This document shows positions 23,351 to 32,332 of a stretch of DNA of 37,110 nt, piece by piece. Position 1 is the stretch's first letter; each line of letters starts with the position of its first letter. Under the pieces are notes generated by a model. That model was given only the letters and a program-made list of their open reading frames with translations, did no database searches and was not told where the DNA came from. The translations under genes were made by a program, and so were the position numbers. The DNA is from an uncultured Faecalicatena sp. (GTDB taxonomy: Bacteria > Bacillota > Clostridia > Lachnospirales > Lachnospiraceae). The stretch covers positions 1 through 37,110 of the forward strand of contig CAOKHZ010000037.1 of assembly GCA_948468385.1 (NCBI GenBank). Reading direction: 5' to 3'.

Positions 23351-24732
23351 TTCCTTATTTTATAATACATGCCATTTTCCATCGCCATCACTTCTTCCAA
23401 TGGAACATGCTTAAATATCGGAATTTTCATCTTAAATCTGATCCAAAGAACGGAGTACACGGTCAAAAGCAAGAAAATCGCCCCCGTCACCAAAAATATG
23501 GCGTGCCGTTCCACCGGGTCGTTAGAAATGTGCAGCACCATGTAACTTGTTCCAATGATTCCCAATATGGGGAACAGAGGACCGCAAGGCACTTTGAACG
23601 TGCGCGGCGCCCTTGGGAGCCGTTTCCGCAAAATCAGCACGTCGACATGTGCCAATATATAGGAAATCATCCAAAATACCGAACCCACCAATATCAAGAA
23701 CGTAATGGAATCCGCCGAGTCGTCGCTCATCGCGGCAAACTGGAATATCATCACGCTGATGCTGATTACGCCAAAATATGGCACGCCCCGTTTGTTCGTC
23801 CGGGCAAACACCTGCGGCAGCATGTTCAATTTCGCCATTCCCTGCGCGATGTCGGCCAGCCCGTTGACCGTTGAATTCTGCGTGCTGACCACGGCCAGCC
23901 CGGCCACCAGGGTCATCCACATCTTTCCCGCGTCCCCCAGCAAATTGTAGCCATACAACAAATGCGGCGCCGCCGAGTCCGCGAGCGCCCCCCACTCGGT
24001 ATAATTACGAAATCCCAGTACGAGTACCGACTGTACCACGCATATCACCACCAGGCCCAACATCATGCCAAGCGGCACGTTGCGCCTCGCGTTCCTCACG
24101 CTTTTTGACACCGGAATCGCGTATTCCGCCCCGATAAACAGCCAGAACGCGACCGCCGTCATGGCCACCACCTCGCCTATATCCGACACCATGTAGGCGG
24201 GCTGTTCTACTATCCGTCCCGTCCCCATGCCTAGCATGCCGATAAAGCCCATGATTAACATAGAGCCAAGCAACAAATACGCGACCAAATCCTGAATTTT
24301 GGCAAACATGTCAACCCCGTACAGATTGGCAATCATGATGACCACCGTCACGATGAGCGTATATCCGATGCTTGGAATGGGAAACGGAAACGATTCCTCC
24401 ATCGCATAAGAAAAAATCGACGCCTCCACCCCCGAAGAGAGGGTGTTGCAGACAAAGTACCCTCCCACCATGGAAATCAGTGTCGGCAACGGCCCCATGC
24501 ATGCCAACGTGTACTGTGCAAGTCCTCCCGTCGTGTTCGGCATCAGCGCGTTCAGCTCCGCCAAAGATGCCACCGTCATCATGTTAAACAGACAAGCGAC
24601 CACCATTGTCCCGATAAACGCCACGCCTATCGTCCCGGCTCCCTCCCCCAGGGACACCAGACAGCTCGTGGCAATGACCAAGCCGACGGAGATGGATATC
24701 ACGTTCCGCAGCCCTAACTTTTTTTCCTCCAT
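23329..24732 (-). CDS. APC-family amino-acid/polyamine permease
   Basis: This 467-residue, about 12-TM transporter begins with the APC signature GLRNVISISVGLVIATSCLVSLGEGAG. It lacks clear landmarks that would fix the substrate. Placement beside an agmatine locus and directly after a PII protein suggests a nitrogen-rich substrate (an amino acid or polyamine) under PII control; this is inference. It differs clearly from AguD in sequence. A 90-nt gap with a hairpin separates it from the PII gene. Its last codons are part of the terminator stem, an economical arrangement. Confidence 0.85.
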   Translation of the reverse strand: MEEKKLGLRNVISISVGLVIATSCLVSLGEGAGTIGVAFIGTMVVACLFNMMTVASLAELNALMPNTTGGLAQYTLACMGPLPTLISMVGGYFVCNTLSSGVEASIFSYAMEESFPFPIPSIGYTLIVTVVIMIANLYGVDMFAKIQDLVAYLLLGSMLIMGFIGMLGMGTGRIVEQPAYMVSDIGEVVAMTAVAFWLFIGAEYAIPVSKSVRNARRNVPLGMMLGLVVICVVQSVLVLGFRNYTEWGALADSAAPHLLYGYNLLGDAGKMWMTLVAGLAVVSTQNSTVNGLADIAQGMAKLNMLPQVFARTNKRGVPYFGVISISVMIFQFAAMSDDSADSITFLILVGSVFWMISYILAHVDVLILRKRLPRAPRTFKVPCGPLFPILGIIGTSYMVLHISNDPVERHAIFLVTGAIFLLLTVYSVLWIRFKMKIPIFKHVPLEEVMAMENGMYYKIRKKKGLCK

Positions 24733-24788
24733 AACTCGATTATCACCCTCCTTTCAATGAACGCTTCATGAGGTTTCACACGAGCTTT

Positions 24789-24822
24789 GGAACTGTTCAT
24801 CAATAAACTTGCGAACAGTTCC
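24789..24822 (-). other. Intercistronic hairpin between PII and permease genes
   Basis: GGAACTGTTC (24789-24798) and GAACAGTTCC (24813-24822) form a perfect 10-bp stem with a 14-nt loop directly after the PII stop codon. There is no U-run, so a role in mRNA stability or in setting a PII:permease ratio is more likely than termination. Confidence 0.6.
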
Positions 24823-25170
24823 TTAGTGCAACGCCGCCACGCCTTCCTCGCCCGTGCGCACGCGAATCACGTTGTCCAGTTGGTATACCAAGATTTTCCC
24901 GTCGCCAATATGCCCGGTATACAGTTCCTCCTTGACGAACTCCACGATTTCCTTCACCTTTTCCGTCTCCACCAGCAAATTAACCTGGTACTTTGGCAAA
25001 AGTTCCATCACGAAATTCTTGTCCACCTCGTATTCCTTCGTTCCCTTCTCAATCCCGCACCCCAGAACCGGGAATACCGTCATGCCTCCCACGCCATGCT
25101 TGCTCAAGGCGGCCTTTAACTCCGTAAGTTTCTCCATCCTGATAATCATCTCGATTTTTGACACTCCCAT
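24823..25170 (-). CDS. PII-family signalling protein, divergent T-loop
   Basis: This small trimeric sensor (115 residues) would bind ATP/ADP and act on a partner, here most likely the permease next door. ATP-site features are kept: TGHIGDGKILV (B-loop), VIRVRTGEE (C-loop), LLPK60. The T-loop (about 37-58) departs from GlnB/GlnK. The position matching Tyr51 of E. coli GlnB is Phe53, and the position of Gln39, which helps bind Mg-ATP-2-oxoglutarate, is Glu41. Uridylylation is therefore not expected and 2-oxoglutarate sensing may be lost. I recall a Firmicute subgroup called PotN near polyamine transport genes, but membership is unverified. GGAG lies 9-10 nt before the ATG. Confidence 0.85.
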   Translation of the reverse strand: MGVSKIEMIIRMEKLTELKAALSKHGVGGMTVFPVLGCGIEKGTKEYEVDKNFVMELLPKYQVNLLVETEKVKEIVEFVKEELYTGHIGDGKILVYQLDNVIRVRTGEEGVAALH

Positions 25171-25236
25171 ATGGTTCTTCTCCTTTCACCCATGTGCCAA
25201 GCGTGCCATGCCCCTGACGCTATGTTTCCATGTATG

Positions 25237-25290
25237 CAAAAAAGGACATACTATTGCCTTTTTCAATTTAAAAGCCAATTCGTATGTCCT
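25237..25290 (-). terminator. Terminator/attenuator hairpin in the PII-permease leader
   Basis: AGGACATAC (25243-25251) pairs with GTATGTCCT (25282-25290). The stem continues inward with ATTGCCTTTT against AAAAGCCAAT (one mismatch). On the minus strand it runs straight into TTTTTT. It can end transcription of the wall-binding gene, but because a promoter lies just upstream, it can also act as an attenuator in the PII leader. Confidence 0.75.
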
Positions 25291-25319
25291 AATCCTATTC
25301 ATTTTATAAGCCCAAAGAC

Positions 25320-25348
25320 AGTATAGCATAAATGACGAAAAGAATCCA
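25320..25348 (-). promoter_or_regulatory. Candidate extended -10 promoter of the PII-permease unit
   Basis: On the minus strand TGCTATACT gives an extended -10 (TATACT at 25320-25325). TGGATT lies at 17 bp as a weak -35 (25343-25348). Predicted transcripts start near 25313 and pass through the terminator-like hairpin before the PII start. Confidence 0.5.
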
Positions 25349-25481
25349 TAGGAAAATGAATTTTTTATTGGCACGTTCCTATGAAAGTGTTACAATTCAG
25401 TGCCGCGCCAGCGCGGGTTGAACAGTAACATGAAGGTTTCTTTTCACGGGAAGACGCCCAAACAGCTGCGAAACCGTGCGA

Positions 25482-25721
25482 TTACCATCGCAGGATTCCC
25501 GTCCCCTCGTCAAAATAATACCATCTCCCGTCAATATAACTCAATCCTTTGGCCATCGCGCCCGTGGTCAGGTCAAAGTAATAGCTTCCCCAAAAAGTAT
25601 GATCCCAGCCCTTAACCATGCCGCCGGAAGCGTCATAACGAACCCACTTGCCACCGTTGCTCCACTGGTACACGTCCTTTGATACCGCTACCGTTCCGTC
25701 CGCGTCAAACCATCGCCAATA
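25482..25721 (-). repeat. 240-bp identical block, copy 1 (end of first wall-binding gene)
   Basis: The final 79 codons plus stop are base-for-base the same as 28426-28665, with no mismatch found by eye. Identity stops abruptly at both edges: outside the coding region at the stop codon, and inside the gene at a repeat boundary. Gene conversion is the simplest cause. Confidence 0.9.
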
Positions 25722-28184
25722 ACCGTCAATCGGCACTTCCTCGTTTTGATACTCCGCCCTGATTCCTGTCATATCGTAGAAATAATAATATTTTCCGTCT
25801 ACCTGCTTTACCCCTTTGGCCATCGCCCCGGTTATCGGGTCAAAATAATATTTCCCTTGAGGGGTATCGTCCCAGCCCTTGACCATGCGTCCTTCTTCGT
25901 CATAGCGAACCCATTTCCCGCCATTGCTGGTTTGAAACACGTCTTTTGACACGGCTACCATTCCAACCCCATCAAACCAGTACCAATCCCCGTCAAGTGC
26001 CACTTCCTCATACGTATAATTTGCCTGTATGCCTGTGTCTTTGCGGAAATAATAATACATTCCATCTATATTTGTCACTCCCTTGGCCATCGCCCCGGTT
26101 ATCGGGTCAAAATAATACGTCCCATCGGGAGTCCAGGACCACCCTTTGATCATGCGGCCTTCATGATCATAACGAACCCATTTCCCGCCATTGCTGCGTT
26201 GAAACACGTCCTTAGAATAGGCTATCGACCCGTCCGCGTCAAACCAGTACCAGTTATTTTCAAGAACCACTTCCTTTTCCGCAAAGTCCGCCCGCGCACC
26301 TGTTTTTGAATCAAAATAGTATAACTTTCCATCTATCATTATGAATCCGGTTCGCATCACGCCATCATCGGTAAAACAATAATACTTTCCGTCCACCTGC
26401 CTGACTCCTTTTGCCCTCGCGCCAGTATCTGGGTCATAGTAAGACCTTCCATACGCCCCATCTACCCAGCCGGAAGCTCTATGGCCGTTTTCATCATAGA
26501 AGACCCATTCATTATTATTATTTATCATTTCTGTTGAGACCATCATCGTACCATCCCCCCAAAAACAATAGTAATAACCATCGATATAGTGCTCACCCGT
26601 CACCTTCACTCCATTGTCATAATAATACTTTTTCTGACCATTCTCATACGTCCAACCGTTCACCCTGCTTCCATTGCGATATAGATATGAGCGATTCCCT
26701 TCATATATCCACCCGTCCTTTACACAATTTGGCAACGGCGAATCTTTTTCATTTACTATGACAGAAGCTGAGGAATCACTGTTATGGAAAAATGACACAT
26801 AAAGCTTCCCATTATAAAAGTCAGCTTTTAATTTCCTCACATAAGCATAGTCCATTGGGTTTCCTACCAACTCCCACTTACCACCGTCCAATTTTTTCAC
26901 GTATAACTCGCTATACCATATAATACTCCCATCCTTTTGCCACCCGCCGAAATAAATAACATATGGCACATCCCCCTGAAAACAGATAATCCTATTGTCT
27001 AACCTCGTACATTCACTTGCATAAGGATCTTCCGTGACCTTCCGCCAACTTCCATTCGCAGATGAAAGGTCATACACGTAAAGATAATCGTCCCGACCAG
27101 AATCAGATTCCATATTTCCCAGTAAATACACCTTTCCATTATGTAATTTGACGATTCCACCATTACCATATGCCGGAATGGAATCTTGTGCCCCTGCCAG
27201 ACGCCACGTCCCATTATCATACTGTTTCACATGTAATCTGCCACCACCTCCGGCCTGATACATGACCGACACCCTGCCGTCTTCCGCCGTAAGGGAAATC
27301 CCCCCTGCACACTCTGCCGCTTCGCCAACCACGCTACGTTCCACGCGGTCTTGTGACATATATTTACAGACATTCAGTTTCGAACCATCCGAATACGCGA
27401 TATAAAGTCCATCAGAATTTGAAACCACGTCAAACCCCTGAGGATTTCCCTCAAACACCGTATACCTTTTCCACTGCCCGTCCTTCCATCCGGCCAATAC
27501 TAATTCCACCGGCTCTTTAGAATAAACCTTCTCATTCACATATACCACATAAAACAAATCCCCATATCTCACCAACCTAACACTCCGTGCATCATACTCG
27601 TATCCATCACTTATCCAATCGCTGATTTGATATTGATGATTATACAAACGTACATTATCTCCCCAGTCATCTTTCAGGTAATATACTGTTCCATCCGCAC
27701 CTACATAACAGTCAAATTCATTCATGAAATATTGAGATTCTCTATTCACTACGGTCGTCCATGTATCATCCTCGACATCCGCCAAGGCCATGACTTCCTG
27801 CTGCCCTGCGTCCATATCCGCATCCTCTGGCTCCTCATCCACAAGCACGTCATCCGAAGCCCCGTCCGGCGATTGCGTTTCCTGCTCCCCGTTCGAATCC
27901 TCTTCTGACGGCTTCGTTTCCAAAGCTTCCCCTTCTGCTTTTGGTTCCGTCTGAATTTCCTGTGAGCTTCCATCAAAACCTCCGAAATCGACCTCCGAGG
28001 CGGCATCACCCGTCACTCCTGCGGAATCGGCTTGATTTTCTGTAGAATCCGCGACCTCATTCATACTCTCAGCAGGCTCGGCGAAGTCTGCTCGCGCATC
28101 CATGCTGCTCACTAAAACAATTCCCAATGCCATGCACAATGAAATGCCATGCGCAATTCGTTTTTTCAATAATGCCTTTTTCAT
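25482..28184 (-). CDS. Secreted wall-binding repeat protein, no protease domain
   Basis: The 900-residue precursor has a signal peptide (1 to about 32, ends near DARA), an acidic low-complexity stalk (about 34-135) and a beta-strand-rich region (about 138-480) with repeated DGTVYYLKDDWGD- and SDGLYIAYSDGSK-type units, perhaps a propeller. A C-terminal array of choline/glucan-binding-type repeats follows (about 490-900; GWIYEG, WYWFDADG, KWVRYD, YYFDPITGAMAKGV). The repeats would attach it noncovalently to wall polymers. The middle region resembles that of the M6 protein next to it. The ATG at 28184 follows GGGAGG by 6 nt. Function of the exposed part is unknown; carbohydrate or host-protein binding is possible. 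Confidence 0.85.
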   Translation of the reverse strand: MKKALLKKRIAHGISLCMALGIVLVSSMDARADFAEPAESMNEVADSTENQADSAGVTGDAASEVDFGGFDGSSQEIQTEPKAEGEALETKPSEEDSNGEQETQSPDGASDDVLVDEEPEDADMDAGQQEVMALADVEDDTWTTVVNRESQYFMNEFDCYVGADGTVYYLKDDWGDNVRLYNHQYQISDWISDGYEYDARSVRLVRYGDLFYVVYVNEKVYSKEPVELVLAGWKDGQWKRYTVFEGNPQGFDVVSNSDGLYIAYSDGSKLNVCKYMSQDRVERSVVGEAAECAGGISLTAEDGRVSVMYQAGGGGRLHVKQYDNGTWRLAGAQDSIPAYGNGGIVKLHNGKVYLLGNMESDSGRDDYLYVYDLSSANGSWRKVTEDPYASECTRLDNRIICFQGDVPYVIYFGGWQKDGSIIWYSELYVKKLDGGKWELVGNPMDYAYVRKLKADFYNGKLYVSFFHNSDSSASVIVNEKDSPLPNCVKDGWIYEGNRSYLYRNGSRVNGWTYENGQKKYYYDNGVKVTGEHYIDGYYYCFWGDGTMMVSTEMINNNNEWVFYDENGHRASGWVDGAYGRSYYDPDTGARAKGVRQVDGKYYCFTDDGVMRTGFIMIDGKLYYFDSKTGARADFAEKEVVLENNWYWFDADGSIAYSKDVFQRSNGGKWVRYDHEGRMIKGWSWTPDGTYYFDPITGAMAKGVTNIDGMYYYFRKDTGIQANYTYEEVALDGDWYWFDGVGMVAVSKDVFQTSNGGKWVRYDEEGRMVKGWDDTPQGKYYFDPITGAMAKGVKQVDGKYYYFYDMTGIRAEYQNEEVPIDGYWRWFDADGTVAVSKDVYQWSNGGKWVRYDASGGMVKGWDHTFWGSYYFDLTTGAMAKGLSYIDGRWYYFDEGTGILRW

Positions 28185-28255
28185 GTTAATCCTCCCACAT
28201 GCCGGAAACTTCACAAACATGTCGCCCCATATGTTCCGTCTCCCATTTTTATTAT

Positions 28256-28284
28256 ATTTTACTAAATTAGCGTTGTATTTTCAA
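28256..28284 (-). promoter_or_regulatory. Candidate promoter of the first wall-binding gene
   Basis: On the minus strand TTGAAA (28279-28284) and TAAAAT (28256-28261) are 17 bp apart. A TATAAT (28251-28256) is also present but with a 22-bp gap to this -35. It lies about 70 bp upstream of the start codon. Confidence 0.5.
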
Positions 28285-28302
28285 TCTTTAATTATGCAAA
28301 AT

Positions 28303-28342
28303 CAAAAAGAGATTTAAAGCCTTTCGTGAACTTCAAATCTCT
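28303..28342 (-). terminator. Terminator of the M6 protease gene
   Basis: A 12-bp stem (28308-28319 with 28331-28342, one wobble) is followed on the minus strand by TTTTTGATTTT. It lies about 84 nt after the protease stop codon. Confidence 0.8.
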
Positions 28343-28425
28343 GTTTGAAAGATATCCTTTTAATTTTATTGCCCATTCTTCATAGGATTCTACTATACTT
28401 TGGTCTCAACGAAAAACGCCACCAC

Positions 28426-28665
28426 TTACCATCGCAGGATTCCCGTCCCCTCGTCAAAATAATACCATCTCCCGTCAATATAACTCAATCCTTTGGCCAT
28501 CGCGCCCGTGGTCAGGTCAAAGTAATAGCTTCCCCAAAAAGTATGATCCCAGCCCTTAACCATGCCGCCGGAAGCGTCATAACGAACCCACTTGCCACCG
28601 TTGCTCCACTGGTACACGTCCTTTGATACCGCTACCGTTCCGTCCGCGTCAAACCATCGCCAATA
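28426..28665 (-). repeat. 240-bp identical block, copy 2 (end of M6 protease gene)
   Basis: Same sequence as 25482-25721, at an offset of 2944 bp and in the same orientation, and likewise ending exactly at the stop codon. Direct repeats of this length could also mediate deletion of the 2.9 kb between them, fusing the two genes. Confidence 0.9.
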
Positions 28666-31600
28666 GTCATCTACAAAGGTTTCCTCGCCGCTAAATTCCG
28701 CTTTTACGCCAGTTACCTTGTAGAAGTAATAGAATTTTCCTTCTATCTCCTTGACACCTTTAGCCATCGCCCCAGTAACCAGATCGAAGTAGTACGTCCC
28801 TTGACTTGTATGATCCCAGCCCTTGACCATGCGGCCATTTGCATCGTAACGAACCCACTTGCCTCCGTTGCTCCACTGGTACACGTCCTTCGATACCGCT
28901 ACCGTTCCATCCGCGTCAAACCAATACCAGTCACCATCAAGCGGTATCTCCTCGCCTTTGTATTCTGCCAATATGCCCGTCACCCGAGAAAAATAGTAAT
29001 ATTTTCCATTTATTTCCTTGACTCCTTTTGACATGGCACCGGTTGTCAAGTCAAAATAGTACTTTCCATTACTCGTCGTATGCCAACCTTTAATCATACG
29101 GCCATTCGCGTCATAACGAACCCATTTGTCACCATTGGACATATACACGTCCTTGGAAACCGCCATCGTCCCATCCGCGTCGAACCAACGCCAGTAACCA
29201 TCAACAAATGCCTCCTTGCTCGCGGCCTTGACCCCGTTCTCGTAGAAATACCTCTGGCCGTTCTCGTATACCCAGCCGTCTTTTTTGGTATCAGGTTTCG
29301 TCGTTCCCCCGGTGCTTCCTCCCGGATTTGTCGTCGTTCCCCCGGTGCTTCCTCCCGGATTCGTCGTCGTTCCCCCGGTGCTTCCTCCCGGATTCGTCGT
29401 CGTTCCCCCTCCGGTGTTTCCCCCGGTATTTCCGCCAGTATTGCTCCCAGTGTTACCCCCGGTGTTGCCACCAGTATTTCCTCCTGGATTCGTTGTCGTT
29501 CCTCCTCCGGTGTTTCCTCCCGGATTCGTCGTCGTTCCTCCTCCGGTGCTTCCTCCCGGATTTGTCGTCGTTCCTCCTCCGGTGCTTCCTCCCGGATTTG
29601 TCGTCGTTCCCCCTCCCACTCCTTCCGTTGTCTGGGATTCATGGGACTTGATATATATTTTCTTGGCGGAACTCGTCATATATGTCAGGTAAATCTCCCC
29701 ATTATAAGAGTATCCTTTTAGTCCTGACACATATTCAGAAGCCACTGGTGTTCCTAATTGTTCCCACCCCCCATTGCCAACATGTTTCACATACACTTGT
29801 TGACTTTTTCCATCCAGATAAATAATATGCGGCGCATCCCCGTGAAAACAAATGTCAATTTCCGGAATGCTTTCATTTGCATATGCCGCGTCCGTCGCTT
29901 TTGTCCAATTTCCACTGGCAGAAGCAAAATCATATACATAGAGATAACTGTCATTCACGCCAAAGGACTCTCCGTTTTTCAACAGATACGCTTTCCCCTT
30001 GTGCAACTTGATGATTCCGTTGTTTGCCTTAAGGTTCTGATTACCCACCAAGTTCCAGGAGCCATTATCATATTGTTTCACGTACAAGTTATTATTAAAA
30101 GATTCCCTATACAAAACTACAATCCTGCCATTCTCGACGGCAACAGACGGATTACATGCATATTTCGAACTTTGTGCCACCACGCCAAGCTCCGTGGCAC
30201 CTCCAGCGGTATATTTACAAACCCGCACCTCAGAATTCCCACTTCCCATGTCGCCATTTGAATATGCCAAATAAATTCCGTCAGAATCCGAACTCACGTC
30301 AAGCTCATTGGCAATGCCGGCGGTCGTATAAACCCTTTCCCATCCACTCCCGTTCCATTTGACCAGTCTTGCGACGGAACCACTAATATATACAATGTAT
30401 GGCGAGCCATTATACTGCACCAGTTGATATCCATAAGCCCCGCTTTCTTTTGACAATACACTGCCAACCTGGCTCCAGCCCGAAGACTGATAACGATAAA
30501 GATATACGCCGTTCGTCCTTTCCTGCAAATAATACATCGTCCCATCCGCGTCCATATAAGAATCAATCCCTGACGCGCCTTGCGTGTCCTGGCTTGAGAC
30601 GGTCGTCCAGTATGCACCATTAGACGAATCCGTAAACGTAATGTCAAAGGTAATCTGGTCACCGGCGGCACTCCCTATATTTTCAATGACAATTCCGCTG
30701 TTCGTGCCATCCGAATACGTGATTGCCCCATCCTCTAATGATTTCGTAGCATCACTTGTTCCATAGGAAGTCCTTCCAGACTCCGCGGAAAGAAAGGATT
30801 GATATATCCCATCCGATGATCCTTGCTCATATTTCCTACCATCACTGCCAACCGCATAAGAATCTCCTTGTCGAAATACATAGGCCTGCCATGGTGGGCC
30901 GTCATAATTCCGATAGGCATTTGTATTTATCCTATAAATAATCAGACCCGAGCCCGGAATATTGGCATCATAATCCTCACTGCCATAGGCATCTCCCTTC
31001 TTACGATATTCCAACACAAAAAACTCCGTATCAGAATATCCGGTTTTCAATATGACTGCCTGCCGATCCTTCGTGGCCTCCGTCGTTGCGGAAGCGGCAT
31101 AAAGACCATATCCCTTCTGCGAGGTTGTCACCTCCGGTATCGAAAACCATTTCGTATAACGGGAACGGAAATAGGCCAACGGGTATTGCACGCGGTAACT
31201 CTCCGTAGCCATGATGTCCCATAACCCTACCGGCATCGATCCCCCGGCTCCCACGTACAAATCCTGGTAACCCAACGTATGTAAGAATTCATGAATCAAG
31301 AGTCCGGACTGCCCGGAACCCATGAACACGCCGCCTTCCGTAACCAGGTTATAATCCCGAACCAGGTTTCCATCAACCCGCTCATCTCCCGCGTAAGTGG
31401 CCTTGTGTCCATAAAAATGCTTATTCGCATTTCCCTTGTTTTCATTATCATCATAATTATCACATGCCACCACGATGGTCATGTTATCCACGATATTTTC
31501 ATTTTTACTAAGATGAAGATTCACCCCCACGCCGCCGGACGCATTCAACTGCGCGATGATTTCGGCAATCATCTCCGAATCCGTATTTTGGCTATAGTAG

Positions 31601-32217
31601 TGTTCCGCATTATATTTTAACTTATATGGGGTAAACTTTCCCGTACTTTCATCATATTGCGGAAATATATTCATAACCTGAAACGCCCCATAAGAAATAT
31701 TATACAAATACTGTCTAAAACCACGAGGTTTCGCCGCACTGCCGTCAAAAAACTCAAACACCTTGTCTGGATGGTTTACATGACAATTGTTAAGATAATC
31801 TCCTGCGGAACTATGATCATGATCCGTGTCCGCAAAATCCACGAAAATTACCAGGTTGCTAAAATTGCCAGTAGAGGTTGTCGTATACGCCCTTGCGGAT
31901 CTTTCCATGCTAAAAAGCATCCCCTCGTCGGAAACTACATCCTCCACAATCGGTTCGGAATCCTGAAAAACTTCTTTTTCTGAATCATCAAAAATCTCTT
32001 TTTCTTCTTGCCCCATCTCAGAAAGGCCACTTTCTAATTCCGTTTCAAAATCCCCTGAATTTTCATCCAAAGAACCCGCAAAAGCGGAATCAGCCATGTT
32101 TTCCATAGGTTTCTCAGAAGCTGCGCGAGTATCCATGCCGCCTATCAAAACACCCCCAAATACCATGCACAATGAGAGAATGAGCGAGAGAAATCTTTTT
32201 ATTAAAATCCTTTTCAT
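28426..32217 (-). CDS. Secreted M6 metalloprotease with wall-binding repeats
   Basis: This 1263-residue precursor has a signal peptide (1 to about 32) and a short acidic segment. An M6-type (immune inhibitor A-like) peptidase domain follows at about 115-540, with zinc motif HEFLHTLGYQD starting at His309 and a downstream LWDIMATES Met-turn segment. Next come a beta-rich region (about 545-865) like that of the neighbouring paralogue, a Gly/Thr/Asn/Pro linker (about 868-976) and choline/glucan-binding-type repeats (977-1263). It should be held on the cell surface and cleave extracellular proteins; M6 relatives degrade host defence peptides or mucins. GGAGG lies 8 nt before the ATG. Substrate and pro-region processing are not visible. 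Confidence 0.9.
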   Translation of the reverse strand: MKRILIKRFLSLILSLCMVFGGVLIGGMDTRAASEKPMENMADSAFAGSLDENSGDFETELESGLSEMGQEEKEIFDDSEKEVFQDSEPIVEDVVSDEGMLFSMERSARAYTTTSTGNFSNLVIFVDFADTDHDHSSAGDYLNNCHVNHPDKVFEFFDGSAAKPRGFRQYLYNISYGAFQVMNIFPQYDESTGKFTPYKLKYNAEHYYSQNTDSEMIAEIIAQLNASGGVGVNLHLSKNENIVDNMTIVVACDNYDDNENKGNANKHFYGHKATYAGDERVDGNLVRDYNLVTEGGVFMGSGQSGLLIHEFLHTLGYQDLYVGAGGSMPVGLWDIMATESYRVQYPLAYFRSRYTKWFSIPEVTTSQKGYGLYAASATTEATKDRQAVILKTGYSDTEFFVLEYRKKGDAYGSEDYDANIPGSGLIIYRINTNAYRNYDGPPWQAYVFRQGDSYAVGSDGRKYEQGSSDGIYQSFLSAESGRTSYGTSDATKSLEDGAITYSDGTNSGIVIENIGSAAGDQITFDITFTDSSNGAYWTTVSSQDTQGASGIDSYMDADGTMYYLQERTNGVYLYRYQSSGWSQVGSVLSKESGAYGYQLVQYNGSPYIVYISGSVARLVKWNGSGWERVYTTAGIANELDVSSDSDGIYLAYSNGDMGSGNSEVRVCKYTAGGATELGVVAQSSKYACNPSVAVENGRIVVLYRESFNNNLYVKQYDNGSWNLVGNQNLKANNGIIKLHKGKAYLLKNGESFGVNDSYLYVYDFASASGNWTKATDAAYANESIPEIDICFHGDAPHIIYLDGKSQQVYVKHVGNGGWEQLGTPVASEYVSGLKGYSYNGEIYLTYMTSSAKKIYIKSHESQTTEGVGGGTTTNPGGSTGGGTTTNPGGSTGGGTTTNPGGNTGGGTTTNPGGNTGGNTGGNTGSNTGGNTGGNTGGGTTTNPGGSTGGTTTNPGGSTGGTTTNPGGSTGGTTKPDTKKDGWVYENGQRYFYENGVKAASKEAFVDGYWRWFDADGTMAVSKDVYMSNGDKWVRYDANGRMIKGWHTTSNGKYYFDLTTGAMSKGVKEINGKYYYFSRVTGILAEYKGEEIPLDGDWYWFDADGTVAVSKDVYQWSNGGKWVRYDANGRMVKGWDHTSQGTYYFDLVTGAMAKGVKEIEGKFYYFYKVTGVKAEFSGEETFVDDYWRWFDADGTVAVSKDVYQWSNGGKWVRYDASGGMVKGWDHTFWGSYYFDLTTGAMAKGLSYIDGRWYYFDEGTGILRW
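29295..29620 (-). repeat. In-frame Gly/Thr/Asn-rich linker repeats
   Basis: The DNA encodes repeats of TTTNPGGSTGGG type (36 or 33 bp), changing to NTGGNTGG units in the middle. It forms a flexible spacer between the beta-rich region and the wall-binding repeats. Near-identical units suggest expansion by slippage, and assembly errors are possible here. Confidence 0.85.
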
Positions 32218-32280
32218 GACGTTATCCTCCTCATATAAAATGTGTCAAAACTTCTGATGAAAAAATTTCCCATGACACAA

Positions 32281-32315
32281 AACTGCGTAGCTCTAAAAAT
32301 CGACGCTGCGCAGTT
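32281..32315 (-). terminator. Terminator after gmd, inside the protease leader
   Basis: AACTGCGTAGC (32281-32291) and GCTGCGCAGTT (32305-32315) form an 11-bp stem with one wobble and a 13-nt loop. On the minus strand it ends in AGTTTTGTG. It lies 52 nt after the gmd stop codon, but also downstream of the likely protease promoter. Confidence 0.65.
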
Positions 32316-32332
32316 CTTTGTAGATTTATTCC

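Larger units (their letters stand above)
25171..25481 (-). other. Intergenic region: leader of PII gene and 3' region of wall-binding gene
   Basis: This 311-nt gap has no convincing gene. From right to left on the minus strand it holds about 130 nt of unremarkable 3' sequence, an extended -10 promoter (25320-25348), a long terminator-like hairpin (25243-25290) and about 70 nt to the PII start codon. Confidence 0.6.

Noticed and set aside
25186-25374. 62-codon ORF in the PII leader, possible leader peptide
   Set aside because: It crosses the promoter and the terminator hairpin and has no Shine-Dalgarno site. A leader peptide from an inner ATG is not excluded but has no support.
29094-29642. 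ORFs of 182, 213, 135 and 107 codons around the Gly/Thr linker
   Set aside because: Low-complexity repeat DNA is open in several frames. Only the frame continuous with the signal peptide and protease is real.
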